Shown: positions 1-32,635 of the stretch, in pieces
Layout: every line of letters begins with the position of its first letter
Numbering within the stretch: position 1 is the first letter of the stretch
Notes under the pieces: model-generated
The model's input: only the letters and a program-made list of their open reading frames with translations
Told to the model about the DNA's origin: nothing
The model's database searches: none
Assembly: GCF_018446385.1 (NCBI RefSeq)
Contig: NW_024589854.1
Coordinates: 186,001-250,000, forward strand
Reading direction: 5' to 3'
Source of the DNA: Zingiber officinale
Lineage: Eukaryota > Streptophyta > Magnoliopsida > Zingiberales > Zingiberaceae
Length of the DNA: 64,000 bases
Made by a program: the position numbers and the translations under genes

Positions 1-1450
1 TTTGACTTGGTTTCAGGCACGAGGAGGTAGCAAGTCAAACTAATGGAGCAGGTAGGATAAGATTTCACAGCCTTTTCTTTAGTTAGTTTGCTCTTCCAAA
101 TTGTCTGTCCACTGAACGATTCAATCAATTTTCTTCCAAATTGGATTATAAAATTCATAATCAATTGTATTTGTTGGGTATAAATGCATGCATGTCTTCT
201 TCATTGACCTCGTGCTGCGTTGACAAGGATCCGGATACCGTCCTCTACCTATGATTTACAGCTACTTCATGCTGAACAAAGACTTCAGGTGACCAAGCTA
301 GTCTCGATCGGTTAAGTAAGTAATCCTGATCAGATCAGATTGCTTGTGCTCAGGAGTTGTTGTTTCTTTTTCCTCCTCCGTGTTGGTCAGGACGAATTGA
401 CGAAAGCACGGGAGCAATTATGCTTTGGAGTTGAATGTTTGCAAATAATCAGCAAAACGACGAGCTAGATCACAATCCAAATCTCGGCAATATTTGCATG
501 CCACCAACTTCATCAACTGCACATTTAATGAAACGGCTAGGCTATCAACGTCGAGAAGAAAACTACAGAGGCCAGAAATTCCGTTCTGGTTCATTCCGTT
601 ATTCTCTTGCTCTTCTTATTCTCACCGGCAGTAAACGCAACTTCCGCCACGCCACGAACGCAAGTAAACTAATACGAAAAGACCAAGCTAAGCCTGCCTT
701 TCTCCTTACGCCACAAAACAAAGCTTACGGATCCGGTCCAAGCACCGTCGGGCAATATCGCGTTTAGTGGATCGTCAGGCTTACGTGCGACGCGGCTGTA
801 GGAATTGCAAGTTGCAAGGTGGTCTCGCGGCGCAGGAGCCTTCTCGTACGTCCCCTCCGCGCATCGCTGATTGCTGATCGTGCGTCGACTTAGGTCACGA
901 GTTAAGGTACGATAGTCCACTATATCAGGTTATGACTTAGGGATTACAATGGATTAAGTGTAGATCTGATTCTATATCCTCCGTACTCGTACCCATTTGA
1001 TATAAGATCTCTAATGAATATACTCATATCCATTAAAAAATTAAATATCTTTTATAGTTATAATTTTTTTTATTTAATTATTATCATCCAATAAAAATAT
1101 ATTAAAATTAACATCCTATTAATATATATATATATATATTAAAAATAGATTAAATCTATATATTTTTCTTTTAATATCAATAAAAATATTAAATTAATTT
1201 TGAAAAAAAAATCTTTAATATATGTATATATATTATTTAATCGGATATTCAAATTAGGTATCCAATATTAATAGTCCTTTCATACCCTTTTCTTTCGGAT
1301 CGAATATCATCGGATTTGGGATGAAATTGCCATGTGTGGTCCGATTGGCTGTCGTGAAAGGGTTTCGGTCGGGACTCGAGTCGCGTCGCGACTGGGAGTT
1401 TCCGCGTTGCCACATGGCCGCGCATCGTATCCTACGTGGCGCCTCGGTGG
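1..1450. other. Intergenic stretch upstream of the BEACH gene
   Basis: No convincing gene is seen. The short open frames here resemble no known protein and have random-looking composition. Positions 1,000-1,270 are strongly AT-rich and include an (AT)n microsatellite at 1,121-1,140. The first 60 bases contain a plausible splice acceptor (TTTCAG ending near 16), so the tail of an upstream gene could lie here, but I cannot show it. Confidence 0.5.
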
Positions 1451-1978
1451 ACGGCGATTATGGAACACCCTCAAATTTAGCGAGGGGAGAGAGGAGGAAG
1501 AATAGAATAGGGCCGGGGGGAGCGCAAAAGCTAGAGAAGGAGAGAAGGAGAGAAGGCGAAGACGAAATCGATCGATCCACAGATCGCTATTCGCGAGAGA
1601 GAGAGAGGAGAAAGCTCTCCCATTTTGGACACGGCGTTCCTGCATCCCTGCGTCCAAATGACCTCATTCCTCAAAAGAAGCCGCCCCACCCAATCCTTGT
1701 CCTCCTAAAGATCCAGAGCTATTCACCTGATTCCCATCGATTCCGCCAAGGAAGTGGATAGATCCTGCTGGCCCAACTGAAGCCTTGTTCTTCGCGCTCC
1801 GTCTGTTCTTCTTTCCCACGCTTGCGCTGCGGTTGGATCCGTTGAGGTCGTGGCCGGAAGGGTTGGTCTGGATCTAGCTGGGATTGGATCTAGGGTCTCG
1901 TTTGGCGGAGGAAGGAGGGACGCGGGTGGTCCGTGCGTCGGATGAGGACCGCCCTTGTTCCAGTCGTCGAGGAAAACA
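1451..1978 (+). promoter_or_regulatory. Probable promoter end and 5' leader of the BEACH gene
   Basis: The sequence switches from AT-rich to GC- and purine-rich about 500 bases before the start codon. It contains a GA tract at 1,595-1,608 and pyrimidine-rich stretches near 1,790-1,815, which are common in plant 5' leaders. No clear TATA box is seen. The transcription start is inferred only. Confidence 0.35.
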
Positions 1979-22781
<20,803 letters not shown>

Positions 22782-25233
22782 TGGTAGTCGAGTCAATCTG
22801 CCAAGGTTTGAAGAAAGCTCGGGTCCATGAATCTGCAACCTAGTTTTGATCACTATCTGACCACTCTTTGGATAAGGTGACCATCGTCTCTCGACTACAC
22901 TTATTCTGAAAGAAGAGCCTCTTTTGCCATCACAGAACAACATGCCAATAGCTTTAAACAAAGTTTCTGGGAGACAAAGATACTGGCGTTAAGGTAACTA
23001 AGCTTACAAATAGCAGGGCCTTAGCCAACATTTTTTGGCCAAGGCATTGCATTCCTGATGCAGGCTGATCCGCGTGCACCGTATGCTGTTGCCTTATACC
23101 TGTTGTGGTGTAAATCGGCGATAGCCAGTCCATGCGGTGTTGTATAGGACATGAATATAATGTTTTTGGAGGTGTAATAGGTTTATGGGGAGTTTGTAAG
23201 ATGTAAGGGGTTCCATATACGTTAATTAATGACATTGTTTTTGCAGAGGGTGTAATTTTCCACCCATCATTATCCAGCTCCATGTTGAATGTAGAATCTC
23301 TATTCTCAGGGGAGTACCAATGTTGGAATGTTGGAGATGCTAATCTTATTAAAAATTTCCTTCGAGAGTTGTTTTTTTTTAAAGAAAACTGATCGTGCAC
23401 AATTGTAGATGCCAAATTGCAATTATCTCAAATACGATGAAGATTTAAAAGGTTATCGAGTCTAAGATGCCTGATATTTAATGTCTTTTGACAGACAAGG
23501 ACTTTTTTTAATTTTTGCCCATAATTATTATTTGTGTGAACCAACAACTTTAGTATCCAACGGTGCAACGCATAAATATCCATCCTGGGACCACCAGCAC
23601 CACTGTGCCGTTTTCGTCACTTGAGTATCCTCTGGGTTATGCCCCACAGATTCAAAGACCGTTACGCGCCAGGGCCACTCAACTCACCTCGCCATTCTTC
23701 TTCTTCCATTCGATTAGTTCAGTCTATAAATTAATTAAATTAATTAAAAATAATGCTCAATGCCACTCTGTGGGAGTTGGACACTCGCCTCTACTCAAAT
23801 AATTTTTGTTTTCCTTTTCCTCCTGTTAATTTCCCAGATCATCTTTTTATACTGCTGCCACTGTCAAAAAGTCTTGGCATAAATCATAAATTGAGGGGAA
23901 CTCGAGTATTCGTTCATTTGTTAGCCTGTTATTTTATTTTTAGGAACACTACACTACTACGAGCTTGTGGTCTTAAATATATATTAAAAAAATCCCTCCC
24001 TGCTTTACTTGCGCTGCCGGTTTTCGAGAGAGATGGATCTTCTGATCCATAAAGATTGGATTAATTCATAATCCAATTTTTATATTGGTGGGGGACAATG
24101 ACCCCCCATTTATTAAGAGGTGGGGATTATTATTTTTTATCAATCTCTTTGTCTTAATCTAAGAATGAACTAGGACCAGAAGATCAGAAGATCCGTCTCC
24201 GTTCTCGAGCCAGGTTAAAAGGTATATAAATTAGCAGATGATCGAGATTAAAAGTTAAGACCCATGCATTGCCCTCCTCGTTCACTGCACCAGCATGTTT
24301 CTTAAATTTATTTATAACGAAAGGGAAATTAAGGCTGCTTACATTACAATTAACTAATTATTGGTGGCGGACAAGTTCCGGCCTGGGATTTGGGGAGGTC
24401 AGATCTTTTATTCTAAGGTTTCCCTACCCTTCCCTTCCCTTCACTTAATTAATTACCTAACCTCCACGCCACTGTTATTCCAACGTTAGGTTAGGCAGTA
24501 GGTAAGGTACTCATGAAATCTCATCCTCCTCGCTTCGCAGAAAACGATCAGATCAATTCGTTTGACCAGGTTGACCTCAGAGCGACGTCCTTAGTTACAT
24601 TGCAGGCAGGTACTGCCTGCCTGCCTGGAATGGCAGGCAACAGATCTTTGGCACATAGAGCAGAAAGAAATCTGAGCGAACATGGGCACAGAATTCAATT
24701 GTCAGCCCTAGTCAGCCTCGCATTGATTAGTTGCACAGTAACTGTTGGACCTACCCTCCTCACCACTCGATCTCGACTCAGGAAAACTGCGCCCACTGCA
24801 CGGAGGAGGAATTGACTCATCCGATGGGATGATGGATCATGTTTTTGACAACCCCAGACCGACACATGACCTCCGTGCATCGCACACTCATGATTTAAAA
24901 TTATTAAACCTATTTCGTTACCACGGATCTGGCCGGCCGGCTTAGTCGATTTGGAAAAAAAGAAAAAAAAATTAATTCAAATTGTGCCATCAAAATATCA
25001 TTCGTGTATTTGTCCCTTCTAATTCATGCTATTCCTTGTTCCATTGATTGCATGACTCTGTTCGGTTCACTCCTCACTCTATATTAACTGCTGCCTGCCT
25101 GCCCAGCGACGCAAGCGGCTAGCGAAGAATTGCGTTCGCAGCGGCGACCTGCAGATTGCAGCGGAAGATAAAGGGGTTTGTTGTATTGGGAATTAATTAA
25201 GGAGGAGGGGCGGAAGAAGCTAAGGGGGCGGGC
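22782..25233. other. 3' UTR of the BEACH gene and spacer before the kinase gene
   Basis: The first 300-600 bases are probably the 3' UTR of the BEACH gene. The rest is mixed-composition spacer. It holds an imperfect inverted repeat at 24,024-24,209 (listed separately) and a small GGCAGGCA hairpin at 24,602-24,640. A TATA-like TATATTAA at about 25,079, some 150 bases before the kinase start codon, may be the kinase core promoter. No gene is seen. Confidence 0.5.
24024..24209. repeat. Imperfect inverted repeat, possible small foldback element
   Basis: The left arm at about 24,024-24,048 (GAGATGGATCTTCTGATC) is repeated in reverse complement at 24,182-24,209 (GATCAGAAGATCCGTCTC). About 130 bases lie between, including a short palindrome (ATTGGATTAATTCATAATCC). 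No target-site duplication could be identified, so it may be a MITE relic or a chance structure. Confidence 0.35.
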
Positions 25234-28200
25234 ATGTCGTCGCCGGAGAACGTGGTGGTGGTGGCGGTGAGGGCGGAGAGGGAGACCTCCAAGACGGCGC
25301 TCGCTTGGGCCCTAACCCATGTCGTCCGCCCCGGTGACGTAGTCACCCTGCTCGCCGTCCTCGCCGATCGCGAAGCCACCGGTGCGCCGCGCCGCGCCGC
25401 TTTCTTTCCCGTCCCGTCTCTTTAATTCTGCGTTTGCCTCGTTTTGTCGATCGATGTTTAATTTCCTGGGATATCAGGTTGGCGACGGAGGTTGCCGTGG
25501 AGCTTCCCTCGAATTGGAGGTGACCGCCGCAACCGTAGTCGAGAGCGGTGTCAGATCTCCGCCTCGTGCTCCCAAATGGCGCTGCAAATCGATGGCCGCA
25601 ACGAGGTATTAAGCACCCTTTTGTCTGGATTATCCTTCTATTAGCGATCCAAAGCCGGTGCCTGACGAGCAGCCATGTCCTCCTCATCCTGCTTTCCTTT
25701 CTCTCGATCACTTTTTTTAGTACCTGTCAGTTGTTCGCTCGAATGCGGCTATGACATGAGACCTCTTTTGCGCAGATAAATGTAAGGATAAAGGTAGTGG
25801 GATCGGAAACCACCGCGCCGACCTCTTCGTCCTCGTCCTCTTCCTCCGGCGGCGGCGTAGTGGTTGCGGAATCAAAGCGAGTTGGTGCCACCTGGGTAGT
25901 ACTCGACAGGTAATCCTTTTATTTACGCCTTTCAACTGTTCCCTGATTCGACTCCTTCTGTTACTCCCTCCATGTGCTGCTGCCATGCTATTTCTTCTCC
26001 CGTACGTGCATTGACTGAAAGCCATTGAACAGTCAGTTTTCGACAACTTAATAAATCTGATCTTCATAGCCGTAGTTTTCAATTTTCTTTCTTCTTTTTC
26101 TTACTGAAGAGTATAATCAGACAAAGTAACACGATCGGTCCGTAGTCATAGCTTATGATCTTTGATACGGATGGCTTCTTTGAAGAATCACAAAATAAAA
26201 CTATAAATGAGCATGTGCATTGCTTGGAAGCCAATGGAGATTGATACAATTGAGAGAGGAACCCCGACAGCTGCATTTACTTCCTTCTTTAGACTATTTA
26301 ATACAATATCGACTCTTGACGAGGGAGGTGAGTTTATCGAGATCAGAGATAAGCTTAGCTATGGATCCGCGAGAGGGGGAGTCCGAGAGCCTCTCCTTGC
26401 AAGTTTCCTGGCGGCCAGGCCAAGGGTGGCACTTATCTAGGAACGGAGCCTTTCCGCCGCCGTCGGTGAAGAGGGTCTTGAATTCGTCTTAGGAAAGATT
26501 AACGAGGTTTACCCTCTGTTTGGGAGGAGGTGAGTAAAGGGGAGGGAAAGGTAAACATGGATAAAAAGTATTTTTACACTTGTTTGGGAGAGAGTGAGCC
26601 ATGAAGGGGAAGGGGAGAGAAGGGTAAAGCTTCCCCTTACATGCTCGGGAATCAGCGAAATTCCTTTTCATTTTCATCCCTTTGAACTTTCCCTCCCTTC
26701 CAAACAAGGACAAGATAAATATATTACTTTCCCTCCCTTTCCCTCCCTTCCCCTTCCATCCCCTTCCATTAATGAACCTTACCTCACCCATCCAAACAGA
26801 GGGTTAAAGTGGTGGGGAGATGATCGTACGTAGTCGGCGTGGCGGACGGAGGGGATGAGAGATTAATATTTAGTTTTTTTCAATGGAAAAATACTTTTAA
26901 TAACCACCTCTATTTTCTATCTATCTAAATAGTATTTCATCCTCTATATTTAAAAAAATAATATTTAACTTTATTTGATAAAATCAAATGTAAAAAAATT
27001 TATGAAAAAGCTAATTATACCCTTATATATTTTTATATTTTTTAATAATATTAAGAGGACAAAATATATTGAATTATATGGAAAATAATTACATATATTT
27101 TCACGGATTAGTTTGATCGAAGTGGATATATAGAAAAAAAAATATATACATAAAAAGGATAAAAAAATATAGAAGCATCAAGTGAAGATACCTTTTAAAT
27201 TTGTTGATGCATTTGTTCTTAATGTCCTACAAAGCAAATAAACATTTTAAATTTTAGGGGAAAGTAAAGAAAATAATTATTATATATTGTATTTAAATAT
27301 TGTCACCGGAGCGACGGCAATATATATTTTAAACTACTTAATTTTATTTTATGCATATAATTAAGTATTAATCTTTTATATATTGTTGGAGGTTATATAT
27401 AATTTATTGATTTTAATTAGTAAATCAACAGTCATGTACATGTTGAAAATATCAATTATGACTTTGAATTATCTAGAATTAGTTGAGATATCTTTAACCT
27501 TGAATTATCTAGAATTAGTTGATATATCAATAAAAATGGACGTAAATTATTAATAAATTCAATATGATTTTTCTCTCTTAAAATAATTTTAAAAATATCA
27601 AAGACAAGGATAAAATCAACTTTTATAATTGTTTTCACATTTAATTTTGAGGTAATGGGTTAAATGTTATTTTTAAAATATAGAGAGGTATTTTTTTTTT
27701 AAGAAACTAAAAAACAGACTTTTAGTAATTAAAAAAATCTAAAGCATCGCTCATTAAACATAAAAGAAATCTACACCTTGATGATTCAGGCTTGGGGTGA
27801 AGCTCACAGCATCTCTGTGAATTGTCTGCGATCGATTGAATTGTCTTGTAAAATTAATTAAGTAATTAATTAATTAGCACGTCGCTGTAATTATGGACAC
27901 TGCACAGGCAGCTGAAGCAGGAGGAGAAACATTGCGTGGAGGAGCTGCGGTGCAACGTTGTAGTGATCAAAGGTTCCGGAGCCAAGGTGATGCGGCTCAA
28001 CCTTGGGAGCATCAACAACAAGCCCCTTCCTCCCTTCTCCTTGTCCTCCTCTCAGATCTCCATTTGCAGCGAGAAGTTCCTCGGCAGCAACTCTCGAGCA
28101 GGGCAGGCGAAGACGGCAAATAGCCCTGTGCCGATATTGGAAGATGCGCCGAAGAAAGTGCCATTGAGATCTGCTGCTGCCGCCTCGACGGCCAGGACGA

Positions 28201-30165
28201 CGACGATGCAGCCTTCGGCCAAAACCAAGTCTTCGTTCTTTGTCGGCGAGCATAATCCTCTATTCGAGAAGCTCCGCGACGGAAGGTTGACGCCGATAGA
28301 GGACGTGGGTTCGGATGGCGAGGACACGTCGGAGTCGATTGGTAATTCCGGCGGAGGGAGTTCTCCATCCGCAACTCCTGCCACCGCGCATTATCGAGTC
28401 TACCGGATTCCCCAATCCAAGCACCGGCCGGAGCAGAAAGCCCATAATTGCCGCCTCCCCAGATCATCTCCTCCTGCTAAAACCAAGCAAGAAGCCAATA
28501 CCAAATACGCAGGCTTAGAAACCGTCTCCCTGCTGTTGCCGCCGCCCAGTTCCACCACCACGGAACGCGACAACTCCAGCCCCACCAGCTGCGCACCCTA
28601 CAGCTCCGACGTCAGGGAGGCCGTCTCCCTGCTCAGCGCCTCCCGGTCCGTCCCCCCTCCCCTCTGTTCGCTCTGCCGCCACAAGGCCCCCGTATTCGGC
28701 AAGCCCCCGCAGCGGTTTTCTTACAGCGAGCTGGAGGTTGCCACCGGTGGCTTCGCCGACGCGGCCTTAGTAGCTGAGGGCGCCAGCGGGTGCGTCCACA
28801 GAGGCGTGCTGCAGGACGGGCGCGTTGTGGCTGTCAAACAGCTCAAGGGTCGGCCGGCCGAGGAGGAGGAGTTCCGCGAGGAGGTGGAGGTGGTCAGCCG
28901 GGCCCAGCACCGTAATGTGGTGATGCTGGTGGGTTTCTGCGTCGAGGGAGCGTCGAGGAGGGCGCTGGTGTTCGAGTACATCTGCAATGGCTCCCTCGAC
29001 CGCCATCTCTATGGTATATATATATCATCATCATCTTCACATGTGTGATTAGATCCTTATTAACTCCTCGTTGACAGGGGAAGTCGAGGCTCCCTTGGAT
29101 TGGCTTGCAAGGATGAAGATTGCAGTGGGAGTTGCAAGAGGGTTGAGATATTTGCACGAGGATTGCAGGGTAGGCTTCGTCGTCCATAAAGACATGCGAC
29201 CCAACAATATTCTACTCACCCATGACTTCGAACCATTGGTAAGTTTAATTGAGAAATAAGATTATTCATGCATTCAACATACATAATCACCAATATAAGA
29301 GTAACACAATTAGTTGTTAATTAGTATGATGGTAATGATCACTACTTGTTTAACGATATATTAAGCTACTTGTGATCTCCTTGTCAGTTGGGAGACTTCA
29401 GGCTCACAACATGGCAAAAAGAGACATCTCTGTCAGTGAACACCAATCTCCCTGAAGCTTTTGGGTAAACACACCAACTACATTCCTTTACCCTGTAATT
29501 CTAGATTCTCATCACAGTGAACGCTGGGCAAACCTTGTCGTCATCAACGTCCAATACCAATTATTGTTTTGTTCCTCAGCTATCTTGCTCCTGAGTTCAT
29601 CGAGCACGGGATCGTCACTGACAAATCCGACGTGTATGCATTCGGAGTGGTGCTACTCGAGCTCCTCACTGGCCGAAAAGCCCTGGACACCAACCTGCCC
29701 AAGGGGCAGCAGTTCCTGGTCGAGTGGGCGAGGCCGCTCCTCTCGGTTGCATCAGATGATGGTGCAGTCGACCGCTTCTTCGATTCGCATTTGGAACGAG
29801 GCCAAGGCCGTTTCTTCAGAGAGAAGCTCCGGGCAATGGCACGCGCAGCCTCATTGTGCCTCCGCCGAGAGCCGCAGTCGAGGCCTGGCATGTCCAAGGT
29901 TTAGTATCAAATTCCGTATGGTGAATCAAAGGCGGCATTGTTTCTCATGGCGTGCAACTTTCAGGTGCTGAGGATTCTGGAGGGAGACAGCGCGATCGAT
30001 CAAGTTGTGGACGTCGTCAGCACCGTGGGCAGCAGAAGTGGGCGCATGGTACGAGCAGCCGCAAGCCATGACACCGCGACAGCAGGCAGCTTATCCTACA
30101 GATTCCCTCGAGAATCTGTCATCAACGCGCTCTGCTCTGATAGAAACTGGCCGCCCAGTCCATAA
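25234..30165 (+). CDS. USPA-domain receptor-like cytoplasmic kinase, probably a pseudokinase
   Basis: Eight exons (25234-25381, 25478-25605, 25776-25909, 27908-29013, 29078-29238, 29388-29464, 29580-29898, 29965-30165) join in phase to 757 residues. Residues 1-165 form an adenine-nucleotide alpha-hydrolase (USPA-like) domain: [31 protein letters not shown]-like WSFPRIGGD, and [18 protein letters not shown] Ser/Thr/Pro-rich linker follows. The kinase domain spans about 407-700. The ATP-anchoring lysine is kept (VAVK, K447), but the glycine loop is EGASG, HRD is HKD (542-544) and DFG is DFR (562-564). The family is already annotated in many plants as 'inactive protein kinase SELMODRAFT_444075-like'. 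No signal peptide or membrane segment is visible, so it is probably cytoplasmic. The 2-kb third intron is loaded with transposable elements. The assignment to family is firm; catalytic state is inferred. Confidence 0.88.
26512..26803. mobile_element. Tourist-like MITE (PIF/Harbinger) in kinase intron 3
   Basis: A 292-bp element is bounded by terminal inverted repeats CCCTCTGTTTGG and CCAAACAGAGGG and flanked on both sides by TTA, the target site typical of PIF/Harbinger. The left half is purine-rich (GGGGAGGGAAAGG) and the right half is the matching pyrimidine-rich strand, so the whole element can fold into a hairpin. It has no coding capacity. Confidence 0.8.
26885..27739. mobile_element. 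AT-rich foldback element with long imperfect inverted arms
   Basis: Sequence at about 26,941-27,030 reappears in reverse complement at about 27,600-27,690. The best-matched cores are 26,941-26,969 (CTCTATATTTAAAAAAATAA) and 27,659-27,688. Similarity continues inward through TATACCCTTATAT against TTATCCTTGTCTT. The outer limits given are approximate, no target-site duplication was settled, and no transposase is present. It looks like a non-autonomous DNA transposon of the foldback or Mutator type. Confidence 0.4.
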
Positions 30166-31721
30166 TTGTTACCATCTTCAATTCAAGAATTGGAGAAGAT
30201 TGCCTCCTCCGTTTCCATGTTTCATGCAACTAACTAACTACTGGTGCCTTCACGAATGAGGCAGAAGGCGGTGTGGATGATACAAGGCCAGAGAGAAAGT
30301 CGAAGAAGATTTAATTTGTACAGCATTCCTGGAGCATTGGAAAAGGCGAGATCAGAACAAACTGCTTGTGAGTGTGCATATATCTCTTTTGTCAAACTCC
30401 ATTGAATCATCATTTATCAGAGTGCCTCTATTCCTAAAAGGGAAGGTTATTCATATTAATAAAGCCAATCGTGAGACAAAAAAAAGTTAACAGTCGAAAT
30501 AACAGGTGTTCTTGTCAGGAATATGAGAAGATGGGGCTGTCGGAATGATGTATCTGGATTGTTGATCGTATCTATATGATTCGGATGGTAAGCTAGCTGT
30601 CTTCTGATAGATAAATAAAATTGAAAAACAATTAAGATAATTAATATAAAAGATTAATAAACCCAAGTGCATGATAACATTTTTAATTTGAACGATGAAG
30701 TTAAAAGATGCCAAAGTCAAGGAAATAATGTCATTGGGAGTGGACATTAATTAGATTATCGACCGCTTTAAAAATATAGATCTCTTTGTTGTATATATCT
30801 AATGGCAAGAAGTGTATACCTAAGATATGAATGGTCAATAAAGAAACTCATACACTATCTTAGAGTAATGTACACAGTCAACTCACTCATCTCAGCGTGC
30901 CACAATTTCACTATATATAGCTGGTATCATAGAATGATTAGGGCTTGCACACATTAGGATTTGATCTAAACTTTTCTCTTTTTTTTTAACTAATGACAAT
31001 TCTTAACTTAAATTGAAAAAAATAGCTTATAGAAAATCCAACTAATAACTAATTAATTTTTCATTTTACTAAAAGGGTTATTAGTACAATTTAATCCATT
31101 ATTATGATTAAATCAAGATAGGTAGCTAGCAAGTGAAACATGCGCCAAGTTGCTAAATGAATCATTAGTGTTTGATGCAAACAACACAATGGCATAGATC
31201 AAGAGAAAAGGGAAGAGAATTGGACGTCACAAGAGGGCTCGCGATCACATGATTCCTTCTTTCACATATGGATCACTAAATTGCAGTTTGACTGATGTAC
31301 TTGTATAATCATTCATAGACTACGACGAGGCACTGAACAAAAGGAGAGGTGACTTGTATTTTGTATATTACTGAATTCATTGGTGTTTGATTTACAAAAC
31401 TCAATTTTAATTATAATTTGTGATGGAGTTATTGGACTACTATTTTCAAATTAATAAGTCATAATTGGATGTATGTATCCCATTCAAAAATAAACTCTAC
31501 ATAATTGACTTTACCCAGCGCAAATAACGGCAATTTCCCCCACAGAAGCGGGAAGAGAGCGTTCAACCAAACACTAATGACTATTAATTATTAGAAATCT
31601 TTTAGAAAATTTAGAAAATTAGTCCAATTTAAATTACATTAAATTAAATTTAATTTATCTATCGAGATGACCTGAACTGATAATTTCAAGTTACCAGTAA
31701 GAATTGATTTTTACTAAATGG

Positions 31722-32312
31722 ATAAAGCTGCAGAGCGGGTAGAGAGGTAGAGCGGGCAAATCGACTGAGTGGGTAGAGCGGCTGATTGAGCCGAGTGGTA
31801 ATGCAACCGAGTCGTAGAGAGGTTGATCAAGCCGAGTGGTTGATCGGACAAAGCAACCGATATGGTAGTACGGTCGAGCGGGCAAGTAGGTCGATTAGTT
31901 GGTTGACTGGGTAGAGCAGAAAGAGTGACTGATCAGGCAGAGCAGGCCAAGTAGCTGACAGGGCAAAGCAACCTCATAGTAGAAGGCAGGGCGACCTAGT
32001 AACTGTTGGGGTTGCAAGGTTGCAAGCTTAGGCCCAAAGTGGAGCAGTGGAGATCGCTGAACACTGTCTTAGAAGACGAGTGGAGCAGAATCGTAGATCG
32101 AGTGCAACTTCCGAGCGGGTAGTACAACAGAGTTATGATCAAGTCGAGTGGCATAGAGCAGCCGAGTGAGCAGGGCTGCGGCCGAGTCACAGATTAGGCC
32201 GAGTGATTGAGCGGCCCAAGCTACAGAGCAAGTAGAGCGGCTGAGTGGGAAAAGCGGTCGAGCGGGCGAAGCGGTTGAGTGGGCGAAGCAGACTAAGGCA
32301 TGCGATGGACGT
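31722..32312. repeat. Degenerate short-motif repeat field (GAGCGG / GAGTGG)
   Basis: About 590 bases are built largely from variants of a 9-12 base motif such as GTAGAGCGG, CTGAGTGGG, CCGAGTGGT and CGAGCGGGC, repeated dozens of times with irregular spacing. The neighbourhood is AT-rich, so the segment stands out by composition. It is least degenerate near 32,225-32,290 and near 31,730-31,800. It resembles a decayed minisatellite or the internal repeat of a larger transposable element. No long open frame has plausible protein composition. Confidence 0.6.
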
Positions 32313-32524
32313 AATTTCCTTAAAATAGATGTGCCCCACCTCCAACTGTGTTTCAAGGTTTTCCCGGGTTGTCTATTTTTCAGGATATATACAACGGTTA
32401 ACCGTGACGCACACTAAGATGGGTGGTTATGAAAAATTAAAAGTACTCGATTGCTATCACTGGTACTCCACTAAGCAAAAGATGCACGACAGAAGAGAAG
32501 GAGAAACGTAGGTAGAGAACTTCA

Positions 32525-32635
32525 ATTTTTTTGTGTGTACCATTATCTCTCTTTATATAGAAGCACCGTCCTCACCTGCAATTTTTTGTGTGTACCATTA
32601 TCCCTCTTTATATAGAAGCATCGTTCCTCACCTGC
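32525..32635. repeat. Tandem duplication of a 56-bp unit with TATA-like core
   Basis: Two adjacent copies (32,525-32,580 and 32,581-32,635) share TTTTTTGTGTGTACCATTAT, CTCTTTATATAGAAGCA and CCTCACCTGCA, with a handful of differences. Each copy carries a TATA-like TTTATATAG. The arrangement resembles a duplicated core promoter, as seen in some LTRs, but no partner repeat or element ends were found. Confidence 0.6.

Noticed and set aside
435-767. 110-codon open frame near the left edge
   Set aside because: No recognisable family, random-looking composition, and an overlapping frame on the other strand of similar quality.
27891-28467. Several 100-150 codon antisense frames opposite kinase exon 4
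   Set aside because: Long antisense frames are expected opposite GC-rich serine/proline-coding sequence. None has a recognisable domain.
31691-32356. Minus-strand open frames across the GAGCGG repeat field
   Set aside because: Their residues simply mirror the short repeat (recurring R-S-T and P-L-Y), which is a low-complexity artefact rather than protein coding.
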